A DNA stretch of 64,000 bases from an uncultured Oscillospiraceae bacterium (GTDB taxonomy: Bacteria > Bacillota > Clostridia > Oscillospirales > Ruminococcaceae), in contig USBI01000001.1 in assembly GCA_900552945.1 (NCBI GenBank), forward strand, positions 21,411 through 85,410. Reading direction: 5' to 3'. How positions within the stretch are numbered: the first letter of the stretch is position 1; each line of letters starts with the position of its first letter. Made by a program: the position numbers and the translations under genes. The notes below the pieces were generated by a model. It had not been told where the DNA came from, did no database searches, and saw only the letters and a program-made list of their open reading frames with translations. Below are positions 8,749 to 18,147 of this stretch, one piece after another.

Positions 8749-10275
8749 CTACTTCAGCACTTCCGCATTAAAGTAGCCAAAGCCCGCGCTTCCGCCCACT
8801 GCAAAGATGCCGAAAAAAGTTCCGGTAAAGGTCATAGTATAAGTCTGTTCCGTACACAGTCCTGCGGTACTTCCCTGCCCCAGCGGAATAAAGTCCATCC
8901 CTTTGGTGCGATAATAAAAACGGTAAGCCGTGCCATCCGATTCAATTTTCATTTCAATGCTGGTGTCATAGTCCACCTTATGGCTGACGGTCACTGCTTC
9001 CAAATCATGCACCCTGCGGTTGAGACAAACATAGTACTCGCCGTCTTTTCGGGTGAGATACATTTCATAATGATAGCTGTCATTATAATAAGCAGCGATA
9101 CCGGCCTTCTGTCCGTCCTCCGTGAAATTCACACCAAATTTCGTAGATGCACGCATGTTAAACTCACTCTGGCGCACTCCAATGAATGTAGGTGAATCGT
9201 CCGCGCAGGAAAGATCACGTTCCGAACCATGCAAAAGGAGATAACTGTCCGCCGCATTCAATTTATAATCCTCTTTGTGCGGATTCCGAATATAAGTCAG
9301 GCGGGGGTCCAGACACTCGCCGTCAAAATCCTCAAACATGTTCCAGTCAACCGGAGTCGGCGCCGGACCTGGCAAAGGAGCATCCGTCTCCAACAGATGA
9401 CAGTTTCCCGTACCAACAACCGGCCAACCATTCTCCCACTTCACCGGAGAAAGGAAGGTCTCTCTGCCAAGGTTATGAAGCATCAAGCGGTTACCGTTAA
9501 TCGTAACCGGACGCACGCCGAGAGACACCATCCACCAGTTCCCATTCTGATCTTCCACCAAATCAGCATGTCCGGCGCATTTAATGCCGCTGTACATATT
9601 GTCCCGATGATTCAAAATGGGGTTATGCGGGCAGCCTTCCCACGGTCCGTTAACCGATGTGCTGCGGAAAATCGTTTCCTGATGGCCGTATTCGGTGCCG
9701 CCTTCCGCCATCATCAGGTAATACATGCCATCTTTTTTGTAAAGATGCGGGCCTTCTTCAAATACCCCGCCGCTTCCTTTGCTGATGAGCTCAACATCGC
9801 TGAGCGCTTCACCGGTTTTGGGGTCGATTTTACTCATATAGATTCCATAATCATCCCCGCTGCCGCCTGTTCCGGTAAAATAGCAGGTTCCGTCATCATC
9901 CCAGAACAAATCCGGGTCAATGCCATTGTGCTGAATCCATTTCGGTTCCGACCATTGGCCGCGGATGTCATCGGTATAAACAATGAAATTACCATGATCG
10001 GTCACGTTTGTTGTGATCATGTAAAACAGCCCGTCATGGTACCGCAGGGTCGGCGCGTAGATTCCTCCGGAAGCACGGCAACCAGTAAGCTTTACATGTG
10101 CCTCATCCTGAAGGCAGTGACCAATCAGCTCCCAATTGACCAGATTCTTACTGTGAAAGATCGGTACGCCCGGAAAAAATTCAAAACTGGATGTGACCAG
10201 ATAAAAGTCATCCCCTACCCGGCAGATAGACGGATCCGGATGAAACCCACGAATGATTGGATTTTGATAAATCAT
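8749..10275 (-). CDS. GH43 family glycosidase (beta-xylosidase/arabinofuranosidase type)
   Basis: Removes xylose or arabinose units from xylo-oligosaccharides. There is no signal peptide, so it probably acts inside the cell on imported oligomers. The five-bladed GH43 domain covers about residues 1-300: the base Asp in GFHPDPSICR, the pKa-modulating Asp in GIDPDLFWDDDG, and the acid Glu in FEEGPHLYKKDG. A C-terminal beta-sandwich (about 320-508) is of the kind found in XynB-type enzymes. The ATG at 10275 follows GGGGAGG and gives 508 residues; a longer frame upstream lacks a site. It is a single-gene unit with its own terminator; a GH8 enzyme 10 kb away would supply compatible products. Confidence 0.9.
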   Translation of the reverse strand: MIYQNPIIRGFHPDPSICRVGDDFYLVTSSFEFFPGVPIFHSKNLVNWELIGHCLQDEAHVKLTGCRASGGIYAPTLRYHDGLFYMITTNVTDHGNFIVYTDDIRGQWSEPKWIQHNGIDPDLFWDDDGTCYFTGTGGSGDDYGIYMSKIDPKTGEALSDVELISKGSGGVFEEGPHLYKKDGMYYLMMAEGGTEYGHQETIFRSTSVNGPWEGCPHNPILNHRDNMYSGIKCAGHADLVEDQNGNWWMVSLGVRPVTINGNRLMLHNLGRETFLSPVKWENGWPVVGTGNCHLLETDAPLPGPAPTPVDWNMFEDFDGECLDPRLTYIRNPHKEDYKLNAADSYLLLHGSERDLSCADDSPTFIGVRQSEFNMRASTKFGVNFTEDGQKAGIAAYYNDSYHYEMYLTRKDGEYYVCLNRRVHDLEAVTVSHKVDYDTSIEMKIESDGTAYRFYYRTKGMDFIPLGQGSTAGLCTEQTYTMTFTGTFFGIFAVGGSAGFGYFNAEVLK

Positions 10276-10353
10276 ACAAACGCCTCCCCACAAACATTTT
10301 TCAATTAAGGAATATATTTCCGATTTCATTGTAACACGGGGCTCTGGAAAAAG

Positions 10354-10391
10354 AAATACCGTCTGCCAATTAATTTGAGCAGACGGTATTT
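10354..10391 (-). terminator. Terminator of the ABC exporter operon
   Basis: A 13-bp stem (AAATACCGTCTGC / GCAGACGGTATTT) with a 12-nt loop, then TTTCTTTTT on the minus strand. Confidence 0.82.
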
Positions 10392-10394
10392 TCT

Positions 10395-12173
10395 TTATCC
10401 GGCAGCCTCTTCGCGCTGTGCCATGCAAAGCTCGTAATAACGCCCTTTCAGTGCCATCAATTCCTCATGCGTACCACGTTCCTGAATCACACCATCATCC
10501 ACATACATAATGACATCACAATTCTGAATGGTGGAAAGCCGGTGCGCAATAATAAACGAAGTTCTGCCTTTCAGAAGCTCATTGAGCCCCTGCTGCATCA
10601 ACCGTTCGGTTTTTGTATCAATGCTGGAAGTCGCTTCATCCAAAATTAAAATTTTAGGGTCTGCAATCAGGGTACGCGCAAAGGAGATAAGCTGTTTCTG
10701 GCCTTGAGACAGCCGACTTCCGCGTTCGTTGATCTCCGTTTCGTAACCATTTTCCATTTCGCGAATAAATTCATCCGCCTTCACCGTTTTAGCCGCCGCC
10801 ACAACTTCTTCATAGGTCGCATCCAGCTTTCCGTAACGGATGTTGTCGATTACATTGCCGGAAAACACAAAACTGTCTTGAAGCATGACACCCATCTGGC
10901 TGCGCAGTGAATGAAGCGTTACCTTGGAAATATCCTGCCCGTCAATCAAGACCGCACCGGAAGTGAGGTCATAAAACCGGCTAATCAGGTTAATGACTGT
11001 TGTTTTTCCCGCACCGGTTGGCCCTACCAAGGCAACACTCTGCCCTGCCTTTACATGAAAATTCATATGGTTGAGCACCGGATGCCCCGGCTCATATTCA
11101 AACACGACGTCTTTAAACTCTACGTCACCGCGAATGGGAGGAAGCTCTTTCGCGTCCGGCGCATCTTCAATCAAAACCGGCTCGTCAATCGTTTCAAAAA
11201 TGCGTTCCAGGTAAGCGATGGTATTGATGAGATTATTGTACAGGTTTGCGAGGTTGATGATCGGTCTCCAGAAACGGGTGGAATAATCCGCCATCGCTAC
11301 TAACGTACCAAACGTTGCCATCGGCCGAATGACCAACACGCCAAAACCAAACACACAAGCGTTGACAATCACCGAAATAATCTCAACCGAATACCAAACC
11401 CAGTTAGAAACAAAGACAGCCTTTAAAAATGAACGGCGGCAGTTGTGAAACTGGGTGTAGCCGATTTTCGCGTTGAGTTTTTCCCGGGTAAAGATTTGGG
11501 TAACGCTTGCGCCCAAAATACTCTCATGCAGATAAGCATTCATGTTGGAGTTTTTGTTGGAAAACATCTGCCAGGCGCGCCGCTGTTTGGGCATAATCGA
11601 GCCCACGATCAGCACGAGAACAGGAAGGCCTGCAAGAATTACCAAGGCAAGCCGCGCGTCTGTTATGAACATGAACACCGTAACAAACACAAGATTGAAT
11701 ATTTCCAGAAAGAAGTTGATGATCCCGTTGGAAAGCATATCCGAAACATTGTTGACATACTGCACCACACGCACCAAAATTTTACCGTGCGGTCGGTTGT
11801 CGTAATAAGAAAACGGCAACTGCTGCAGATGGGTAAACAGATCCTGCCGGATATCATAGATGATATTCTGCCCTACTACCGCTGTAATTCTTGAACGGAT
11901 TACATTAAACAGGATAGAAAGCGCGATTGTAGCAGCAAGCAGGAAACCAAGCCACAGCAGGTAAGGAACATCGCCGTTTACAACAGCCACGTCCAGCGCC
12001 TCTTTGGTAATCAGCGGACTGAACAGCGAAAAAATTACACTGAGCAGCGAGGCACCAAGGGCCAAAAGCATCTTCCATTTGTATTTTTTCACATAGATAA
12101 AGCTGCGTTTTAAATGCTGTATATTAAACGGGGATTCAAGCGATTCGTCAATATCAAACTTATTGCGCGCCAT
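10395..12173 (-). CDS. Heterodimeric ABC exporter, catalytic-site subunit
   Basis: Half-transporter (592 residues) with six membrane helices (about 35-320) and an ATPase domain (about 345-585). Walker A is GPTGAGKTT, Walker B keeps the catalytic Glu (LILDEATSSID), but the signature is LSQGQ rather than LSGGQ. The partner gene upstream has the opposite pattern. Exporters such as BmrCD, LmrCD and TM287/288 show the same division into one competent and one degenerate ATP site. It overlaps the partner by 14 nt, so translation is probably coupled. Drug or lipid export is inference from the family. Confidence 0.9.
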   Translation of the reverse strand: MARNKFDIDESLESPFNIQHLKRSFIYVKKYKWKMLLALGASLLSVIFSLFSPLITKEALDVAVVNGDVPYLLWLGFLLAATIALSILFNVIRSRITAVVGQNIIYDIRQDLFTHLQQLPFSYYDNRPHGKILVRVVQYVNNVSDMLSNGIINFFLEIFNLVFVTVFMFITDARLALVILAGLPVLVLIVGSIMPKQRRAWQMFSNKNSNMNAYLHESILGASVTQIFTREKLNAKIGYTQFHNCRRSFLKAVFVSNWVWYSVEIISVIVNACVFGFGVLVIRPMATFGTLVAMADYSTRFWRPIINLANLYNNLINTIAYLERIFETIDEPVLIEDAPDAKELPPIRGDVEFKDVVFEYEPGHPVLNHMNFHVKAGQSVALVGPTGAGKTTVINLISRFYDLTSGAVLIDGQDISKVTLHSLRSQMGVMLQDSFVFSGNVIDNIRYGKLDATYEEVVAAAKTVKADEFIREMENGYETEINERGSRLSQGQKQLISFARTLIADPKILILDEATSSIDTKTERLMQQGLNELLKGRTSFIIAHRLSTIQNCDVIMYVDDGVIQERGTHEELMALKGRYYELCMAQREEAAG

Positions 12174-13935
12174 TCATAACACCTGCCTTTTCCACTCCAT
12201 GCTGCAAATCGAAAATCTCACGGTAGTAACCGTTTTTCTGCATGAGTTCATTGTGTGTACCGCGTTCTACAATCTTTCCTTTATCCAGAATAAGAATCTG
12301 GTCTGCGTTGCGCACTGAAGAAATGCGCTGTGCGATAATGAATTTGGTACACTGAAAATCAAGATTGGCAAGTTCGTTTTGAATGAACTTTTCCGTTTCC
12401 ATATCCACGGCGGAAGTTGTATCATCCAAAATGAGAATGGAGGGGCGGATGGCAAGCGCCCGTGCCAACGCAAGCCGCTGTTTCTGCCCACCGGACAAGC
12501 CTACGCCACGCTCGCCGATGATGGTCCCATACCCGTCTTCCATATCATCAATAAAATCAGACGCAGTGATCGCGGCAAAATGACGCACATCCTCCTCGCT
12601 CAAATCCGGGTCACCATAGGCAATGTTGCTGTCCACCGTTTCAGAATAAAGAAATACATCCTGTGTGGCCATGCCAATGCCAGAACGGAGCGAATGAAGG
12701 GTCAGATGCCGGACATCCACATCATCCACCAGGACGGCGCCGCCGTTTACATCGTAAAACCGTTCAATGAGATTGACAAGGGATGTTTTTCCCGAACCGG
12801 TCGTTCCCATGACCGCAATGGTTTCGCCGGGATTTGCCACAAACGAGATATCATCAAACACGACCTTCTCACCGAATCGAAAGGTGACGTTGCGAAATTC
12901 CACCTTTCCGCGCATCTTTCCGGGCAGATCGACCGCGTCCGGCGCATCGACAATGCGGGGCTTCGCATAATACATTTCAATGACCTTATCCGCGGACGCA
13001 AAAAAGCGCTGCAGGTCATTTAACAGGATGCCGAAGTTGCGCATCGGCTCACTGACTGCCCAAATAAGCGATGAAAACGCTGCCAATTCGCCTGCTGTCA
13101 GCCAGCCGTTGATGATGAATAAACCGCCTACTAAAACGACAACGACCGTTAATACATTGGCAAGCGCATGCACCGCGGGGAAATATCTTAACCAAGTAAA
13201 CTGCGCATCGATGTTCGCTTCCCGGAACGCATCATTCTTCTTTGCAAATTCACCAATCTCATAATCTTCTCTGGCAAACGCTTTGATGACGCGGTTTCCG
13301 GAAATATCCTCCTGCGCTTTATCATTCATCTGGCTCAAACGCTCACGCAGAATCACATATTTTGCGCGCACCCGTTTGGAAAACATTTTGGACAGCACCA
13401 GCAAAAGCGGAGTGACCGCCATAACCGCCAGAGTAAACAACGGGTTGACCGTCAGGAAATACACCGTGACCGTTACAAATAAAAACAGATCGATGGTGAA
13501 TTCCCGGAAAACATAAGAAAACGCGTTTCGCACAATGTCAAGGTCACCAGTCAGGCGGGTCATCAAATCTCCGGTACGATTGTGATCGTAATAGGTCTTA
13601 TCCTGCGTTTGAATTCGGTCATATAGGTGTTCACGGATGTTGACGAGCATCCCTTGAGAAGCATAGTCACAATTGTACACACCGGTGCTCAGCATACTCA
13701 TACGAAACGTATGGATAAGCGGCATGGCGATCAGAATCGGAATGAGGATGGAAAAATTCCGTACGACCTCTCCGTCCGGTCCCGGCACGCCCATTAACAC
13801 CTGGTCAACAATAATTTGGGTCAGCATGGGGTTGATGAACACACACAGCGAGCTTACCACCGTACACAGCAACGCAAGCAGATACCGCCGTTTGTACCCG
13901 GTCATACTTTCCCATGCCCATTTAATCTGGCTCAT
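12160..13935 (-). CDS. Heterodimeric ABC exporter, degenerate-site subunit
   Basis: First gene of the two-gene exporter operon (591 residues): six membrane helices, then an ATPase domain with Walker A GTTGSGKTS and intact LSGGQ. Walker B ends in Asp-Asp (LILDDTTSAVD), so the catalytic Glu is replaced by Asp. This is the expected non-hydrolysing member of the pair. Its leader contains a short open frame with a strong ribosome site (listed separately), reminiscent of leader-peptide control of bmrCD. The substrate cannot be told from sequence. Confidence 0.9.
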   Translation of the reverse strand: MSQIKWAWESMTGYKRRYLLALLCTVVSSLCVFINPMLTQIIVDQVLMGVPGPDGEVVRNFSILIPILIAMPLIHTFRMSMLSTGVYNCDYASQGMLVNIREHLYDRIQTQDKTYYDHNRTGDLMTRLTGDLDIVRNAFSYVFREFTIDLFLFVTVTVYFLTVNPLFTLAVMAVTPLLLVLSKMFSKRVRAKYVILRERLSQMNDKAQEDISGNRVIKAFAREDYEIGEFAKKNDAFREANIDAQFTWLRYFPAVHALANVLTVVVVLVGGLFIINGWLTAGELAAFSSLIWAVSEPMRNFGILLNDLQRFFASADKVIEMYYAKPRIVDAPDAVDLPGKMRGKVEFRNVTFRFGEKVVFDDISFVANPGETIAVMGTTGSGKTSLVNLIERFYDVNGGAVLVDDVDVRHLTLHSLRSGIGMATQDVFLYSETVDSNIAYGDPDLSEEDVRHFAAITASDFIDDMEDGYGTIIGERGVGLSGGQKQRLALARALAIRPSILILDDTTSAVDMETEKFIQNELANLDFQCTKFIIAQRISSVRNADQILILDKGKIVERGTHNELMQKNGYYREIFDLQHGVEKAGVMNGAQ

Positions 13936-14011
13936 AAAAAGGGTTTCTCCTTTCTTTCAAAAGGAATCGTTGGTATGGAGTAAAAGATTTCATGCTGTAA
14001 TAAGAGCCTGT

Positions 14012-14050
14012 TTATTTCATCAACTGGCTACATGGCCAGTAAAAGCACAT
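14012..14050 (-). CDS. Possible 12-codon leader peptide before the ABC exporter
   Basis: An ATG 3 nt after GGGAGG opens a short frame (MCFYWPCSQLMK) and stops 76 nt upstream of the exporter start. A CTGGC/GCCAG hairpin lies within it, and three mutually complementary GCAGC/TGCTGC/GCAGCA segments precede it, so alternative pairing is possible. B. subtilis bmrCD is controlled by ribosome stalling on a leader peptide; here this is inference. Confidence 0.4.
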   Translation of the reverse strand: MCFYWPCSQLMK

Positions 14051-14131
14051 ACACCTCCCTGCTGCGTCAAGGGCAGCATTTCAGGATAAAAGCTGCGACC
14101 TGTTTTTAAAACAAAACACAAAACGGCCGCA

Positions 14132-14157
14132 AGACAACGAAGACCCGCGACCGTTTG
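14132..14157 (-). terminator. Terminator of the DUF4867 gene
   Basis: Minus-strand stem AAACGGTCGC / GCGGCCGTTT (one G-T pair), followed by TGTGTTTTGTTTT, 44 nt after the stop codon. Confidence 0.6.
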
Positions 14158-14200
14158 GATGCAAACAGGGCAAGACACACAAGCCGAGAAAGATACCTAC

Positions 14201-14872
14201 TCAGCCAATGCTCAATTTAATATTTTCGCCCTTGATACCGGCATACGCACCACTTTCGGTTGCCATGGAACTTTCCGGATGAGCGATAACCCATTTGTTT
14301 TTCATCAACAAAAGCTTGTCTTCGTTGTTCTTCGCTTCCACTGCATGTTCGAGCGGGAAGTTTGTATCGCGCGGAAGAACGACAACACATTTATAACCAT
14401 TCTCATCTACAAGGCAAGGCGCAAAATGGAGGGTCGGCCCAAAGAACTCCACAGCAGTACCCGCTTTGATGTAAAACGCTTCTACTTTAGCGGAATCGTA
14501 AACGTTATCAACAATGTCAGAAACCGAGCCGAGCAGAACGACCAGATCGGTCACGGCAATATCAATCTCACTGCCTTTATGGTATTCAAGCGCGTCCAAG
14601 CTGCAGGTGCTGCCGTTGCAATAGCCGACCTGTACCGGCATTTCGCCGTAAAAATCAGCAGAAACCGAAGCGGTTACCGGAAAAGCTTCCATTTTCTCAT
14701 CGGAAGGAACATAAATATTTCCAACCTTCGGCGCATCGGTATGTGCTTCCATGTAAGAAATATAATCAGAAAAATCATATCCGGTAATGACCTGACCGTA
14801 TTTACGGAACGCCGCATCTTCCACCGGCAGAATCTTTATATTGGGGTTTGCTTTCTGCATTTTTTCAATCAT
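14201..14872 (-). CDS. DUF4867 family protein
   Basis: A soluble protein of 223 residues. The opening (ANPNIKILPVEDAAFRKYGQVITGYD) and the cupin-like strand pattern (GSEIDIAVTDLVVLLGS, then EFFGPTLHFAPCLV) fit the DUF4867 family, found in Firmicutes beside sugar genes. Its function is not established. The ATG at 14872 is preceded by GCAGGAGTG; a longer frame with an N-terminal hydrophobic stretch lacks a ribosome site. It is monocistronic between hairpins. Confidence 0.72.
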   Translation of the reverse strand: MIEKMQKANPNIKILPVEDAAFRKYGQVITGYDFSDYISYMEAHTDAPKVGNIYVPSDEKMEAFPVTASVSADFYGEMPVQVGYCNGSTCSLDALEYHKGSEIDIAVTDLVVLLGSVSDIVDNVYDSAKVEAFYIKAGTAVEFFGPTLHFAPCLVDENGYKCVVVLPRDTNFPLEHAVEAKNNEDKLLLMKNKWVIAHPESSMATESGAYAGIKGENIKLSIG

Positions 14873-15046
14873 CACAGTCACTCCTGCAGTAAAATTCAAA
14901 GCGGAAAATCCGCTTGTTAACTTAAGTATAGCTGTAGCAAAAATGATTGTCAATCCGAAAAAAGCACTAAAAAAGTTTTGGTTTTTTTAGAACAAATACA
15001 TTAGGAAAAGGCTTTCATTTATACGTTTTGTCTGAAACAAAACAAA

Positions 15047-15074
15047 ACCGCCGAAGGAACAATCCCTCGGCGGT
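15047..15074 (-). terminator. Terminator of the aldo/keto reductase gene
   Basis: ACCGCCGA...TCGGCGGT stem with an internal GG/CC extension, followed by TTTTGTTTTG on the minus strand. Confidence 0.8.
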
Positions 15075-15088
15075 CAAACAGCACAAGA

Positions 15089-15943
15089 TTAAAACGGTGC
15101 GGTGTCCGGATGCTTACCGATCCGGCCGTAAATTTCCAGCGTGCTGATTTTTTTCATATCTTCTTCATCCAATGAAAAATCGAACACATCAGCATTTTCA
15201 ACCATTCGTTCATAGTGATTGGATTTCGGCAAAGGAAGAACACCTTTTTCCAGCGCCCATCGTACGCAAACCTGCGCAACTGTTTTGCCGTGTTTTTCTC
15301 CAACCTCTTTGAGCACGGGATACTGAAACGCTTTTCCCTGAATCAGCGGTCCCCACGACTCCACCTGAATCTGCTGTTCTGCGCAGTAATCCAGAAGTTC
15401 CTGATGCGGAAACTGAGGATGGATTTCCAGCTGGTTCACCATAGGGCGGACTTCGGCTGTTTCAAGCAAGGCCTCAATATGGTTCTGCCAGAAATTGCTC
15501 AGACCGATTGCCCGCACCTTTCCAGCACGGTAGAGTTCTTCCATCGCCCGCCATGTCTCGGCATTTTTCTGTTTGTAAACATCCCGGCAGACAAGCGGCG
15601 CCGGCCAGTGGATGAGATAAAGGTCAAGGTAATCCAACCCAAGTTTTTTCAAAGATAGGTCAAATGCTTCCAGCGTTTCTTTATAACCGTGATGATGGTT
15701 CCCAAGTTTGGAAGTGACAAAAATTTCTTCCCGCGGTATTCCGGATTTGCGGATACCTTCCCCAACTCCTTCTTCGTTGTCATAACGATGAGCGGTGTCG
15801 ATATGGCGGTATCCGGCGCGGATGGCGTTCACGACCGAATCAACGACCGCCGCACCGTTTGGTGTTTTAAAGGTGCCGTAACCAATACAGGGAATCTTTA
15901 CTCCGTTGGATAACGTGTAGCAGTCTGCCAAACTTTTTAACAT
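15089..15943 (-). CDS. Aldo/keto reductase
   Basis: NADPH-dependent reductase of aldehydes or ketones, 284 residues, cytoplasmic. The AKR catalytic tetrad is visible: Asp in GYRHIDTAHRYDNEEGVG (Asp and Tyr), Lys in FVTSKLGNHHHG, and His in YLDLYLIHWPAP. The coenzyme site is near the C-terminus (VLPLPKSNHYERM). An AGGAGTG site precedes the ATG. The 2,5-diketo-gluconate reductase/morphine-dehydrogenase-like group fits best; the substrate is unknown. Confidence 0.9.
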   Translation of the reverse strand: MLKSLADCYTLSNGVKIPCIGYGTFKTPNGAAVVDSVVNAIRAGYRHIDTAHRYDNEEGVGEGIRKSGIPREEIFVTSKLGNHHHGYKETLEAFDLSLKKLGLDYLDLYLIHWPAPLVCRDVYKQKNAETWRAMEELYRAGKVRAIGLSNFWQNHIEALLETAEVRPMVNQLEIHPQFPHQELLDYCAEQQIQVESWGPLIQGKAFQYPVLKEVGEKHGKTVAQVCVRWALEKGVLPLPKSNHYERMVENADVFDFSLDEEDMKKISTLEIYGRIGKHPDTAPF

Positions 15944-16046
15944 GCTGTGTCACTCCTTTGTTCTGTTGTGAAATGTGGTAGAAAATGATTGAAAGGATTT
16001 CGGCTGATTTTATTGTAGCACAAATTCTTTTTGACTGCACAAAAAA

Positions 16047-16073
16047 ATTCTCCCACCGCTTGAGTGGGAGAAT
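16047..16073 (-). terminator. Terminator of asnB
   Basis: Perfect 10-bp stem ATTCTCCCAC / GTGGGAGAAT with a 7-nt loop and a TTTTTTT run on the minus strand. Confidence 0.9.
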
Positions 16074-16079
16074 AATAAA

Positions 16080-17909
16080 TTACCGTTTTACAAAAAATTC
16101 TTCATACCAGAGAACGAAGGTGAAAATCGACCAGATTTTAAGGTAGCTCTGGTGTTTGCCGGCACGGTAATCGTCCAGCAGTTTCATGATTTCGTCAGTG
16201 TTGAACAGCTCCAGAGCGATTTTGCTGTGGAACGCGTCCTTCACCATGTTGTAATATTTATCCTCTTTGAGCCACTGGCGAACCGGAACCGGAAAACCGA
16301 GTTTCTTTTTATCTGCCGTTTCAGGCGGCAGCTTATTGGCAGACGCTTTACGGAGAGCGACCTTTGTATTCTCTTCCGTCACACGGTAACGGTTGGGAAT
16401 CTGCTGCGCTAGCTTCATCACTTCAATATCCAGGAAAGGAACACGAACTTCCAACGAGTTTGCCATGCTCATTTTATCGCCTTTAAGCAGGATATCTCCG
16501 GACAACCACATATGCATATCCACATACTGCATCTGCGTGACAGGGTCCTTCCCTTTTACCTTTTCGTAAAACGGAGCGACCAGTTCCTTCGGAGACGGAG
16601 CAGAAGTCTTCACCTTCAAAATCTTTTTGCGTTCCCGCTCGCTGAAGCCGGCATTCGGGTTGCCGTTGAACCAATCCTGCAGATCGCCGCGATGGCGGTA
16701 CAGGAAGTTTTTTGCTTTAAACGGCGGCATATGGTCAACCGTTTTGCCGATCAGGCCGCGGATGCCTTTCGGAAGTTTGCAGTAGCGCGCGCTGCGGATG
16801 GTTTCACTGTATACGTTATACCCGCCGAACACCTCGTCAGCGCCTTCTCCGGAAAGAGCGACCTTTACATTTTTCGCCGCTTCTCTGGAAACGAAATACA
16901 GCGCGATGGACGCCGGGTCCCCAAGCGGTTCATCCAAATGATAAAGAACGGTCGGGATAATGTCCCAATACTCCTGTTCGGTAATGGCTTTGCTGCTGTT
17001 TTTGATACCGATATAATCGGAACAGCGTTTTGCATAACCGATCTCGTCATACTTATCCCCCGCAAAACCAACCGTAAAGGTCTTATCAACCTTAGCGCAT
17101 GCGGCAACGTAACTGGAGTCGATTCCGCTGGAGAGGAAGGAGCCGACTTCAACGTCGCTGATTTTATGCGCCTCAACCGAACCCTCAAATGTTTTACGGA
17201 TCTCACCGACCCAGTCTTCCAGTGACTTAGACTCGTCATTTTCAAAATTCGGCTCCCAGTAACGGGTAATTTCCATTTTTCCGTCTTTATAAAGGAAATA
17301 ATGAGCCGGCATCAGTTTTTTGACTCCTTCAAAGAAGGTATCGGAAAGCGGAGAATACTGGAAAGTGAGGTAATTTTCCAATGTAGAAAGATTCAGCTTC
17401 TTTTCAAACTGCGGATGCGGCAAAAAGGCTTTGATTTCTGAACCGAACAACAGCGTGCCGTTCATCTCAGCATAATAAAGCGGTTTGATGCCAAAATAAT
17501 CTCTCGCACCAAACAACTCCTGTTTTTCTTTGTCCCAAATAACAAACGAAAACATGCCACGCAGCATATTGAGCAGCTTTACGCCATATTCTTCATAGCC
17601 GTGCAGGAGCACTTCCGAATCGGAATGCGTTTTGAACACATGACCCGCCGCGACCAATTTTTCCCGCAGCTGACGATAGTTATAAATCTCGCCGTTAAAG
17701 ACCAGCACTTTGCCACCGTCCTCATTGGCAATGGGTTGGTCTCCCTGCGCAAGGTCAATGATGCTCAGCCGCCGAAAGCCCAGCGCGATCCCATCATCAA
17801 TATACTTTCCTTCCGAATCAGGGCCGCGATGACGGATGATGTCCATCATTTCGCCAAGGACCGCGTCCGCATTTTCAATTCGATTTGTAAAGCCCACATA
17901 ACCGCACAT
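16080..17909 (-). CDS. asnB: Asparagine synthetase (glutamine-hydrolysing)
   Basis: Makes asparagine from aspartate, glutamine and ATP. The class II glutaminase domain (residues 1-210) begins with the catalytic Cys right after Met (MCGYVGF) and has the RLSIIDLAQGDQPI loop. The synthetase domain carries the PP-loop SFLSSGIDSSYVA (about 255) and SGEGADEVFGGY (about 345). The 609 residues match AsnB. A sigma-A promoter lies upstream and a strong terminator downstream, so it is monocistronic. Confidence 0.95.
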   Translation of the reverse strand: MCGYVGFTNRIENADAVLGEMMDIIRHRGPDSEGKYIDDGIALGFRRLSIIDLAQGDQPIANEDGGKVLVFNGEIYNYRQLREKLVAAGHVFKTHSDSEVLLHGYEEYGVKLLNMLRGMFSFVIWDKEKQELFGARDYFGIKPLYYAEMNGTLLFGSEIKAFLPHPQFEKKLNLSTLENYLTFQYSPLSDTFFEGVKKLMPAHYFLYKDGKMEITRYWEPNFENDESKSLEDWVGEIRKTFEGSVEAHKISDVEVGSFLSSGIDSSYVAACAKVDKTFTVGFAGDKYDEIGYAKRCSDYIGIKNSSKAITEQEYWDIIPTVLYHLDEPLGDPASIALYFVSREAAKNVKVALSGEGADEVFGGYNVYSETIRSARYCKLPKGIRGLIGKTVDHMPPFKAKNFLYRHRGDLQDWFNGNPNAGFSERERKKILKVKTSAPSPKELVAPFYEKVKGKDPVTQMQYVDMHMWLSGDILLKGDKMSMANSLEVRVPFLDIEVMKLAQQIPNRYRVTEENTKVALRKASANKLPPETADKKKLGFPVPVRQWLKEDKYYNMVKDAFHSKIALELFNTDEIMKLLDDYRAGKHQSYLKIWSIFTFVLWYEEFFVKR

Positions 17910-17977
17910 ATATGCAAAACCTCCACACCGGATTCATTATCATACAAAACGTAGCACAATCAAAACAATTACCTTTA

Positions 17978-18007
17978 ATTATAATCGCCGGGCATGTATT
18001 ATGTCAA
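17978..18007 (-). promoter_or_regulatory. Sigma-A promoter of asnB
   Basis: Minus-strand TTGACA (18002-18007), 18-nt spacer, TATAAT (17978-17983), about 70 nt before the start codon. Confidence 0.75.
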
Positions 18008-18075
18008 GCAGACTACAATTCCAGTGTTGTATTTTGACATAAACATTATACGCAAAAATTGCATTTCGGTGCAAA

Positions 18076-18104
18076 TTGACAGCAAACATTGCCAATGATA
18101 CAAT
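18076..18104 (+). promoter_or_regulatory. Sigma-A promoter of the ROK kinase gene
   Basis: TTGACA (18076-18081), 17-nt spacer, TACAAT (18099-18104), 44 nt before the ATG. Confidence 0.75.
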
Positions 18105-18147
18105 AGAGACAGACAAATAGAACAGTGTGAAATGGAGGACTGCCTTT

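Noticed and set aside
9229-10308. 359-codon plus-strand ORF antisense to the GH43 gene
   Set aside because: Shadow of the GH43 frame caused by codon bias; no domain or start signal.
15959-18007. Search for T-box leaders before asnB, serC and other amino-acid genes
   Set aside because: No GGGTGG-NACCGCG-like element or specifier-loop context was seen on either strand.
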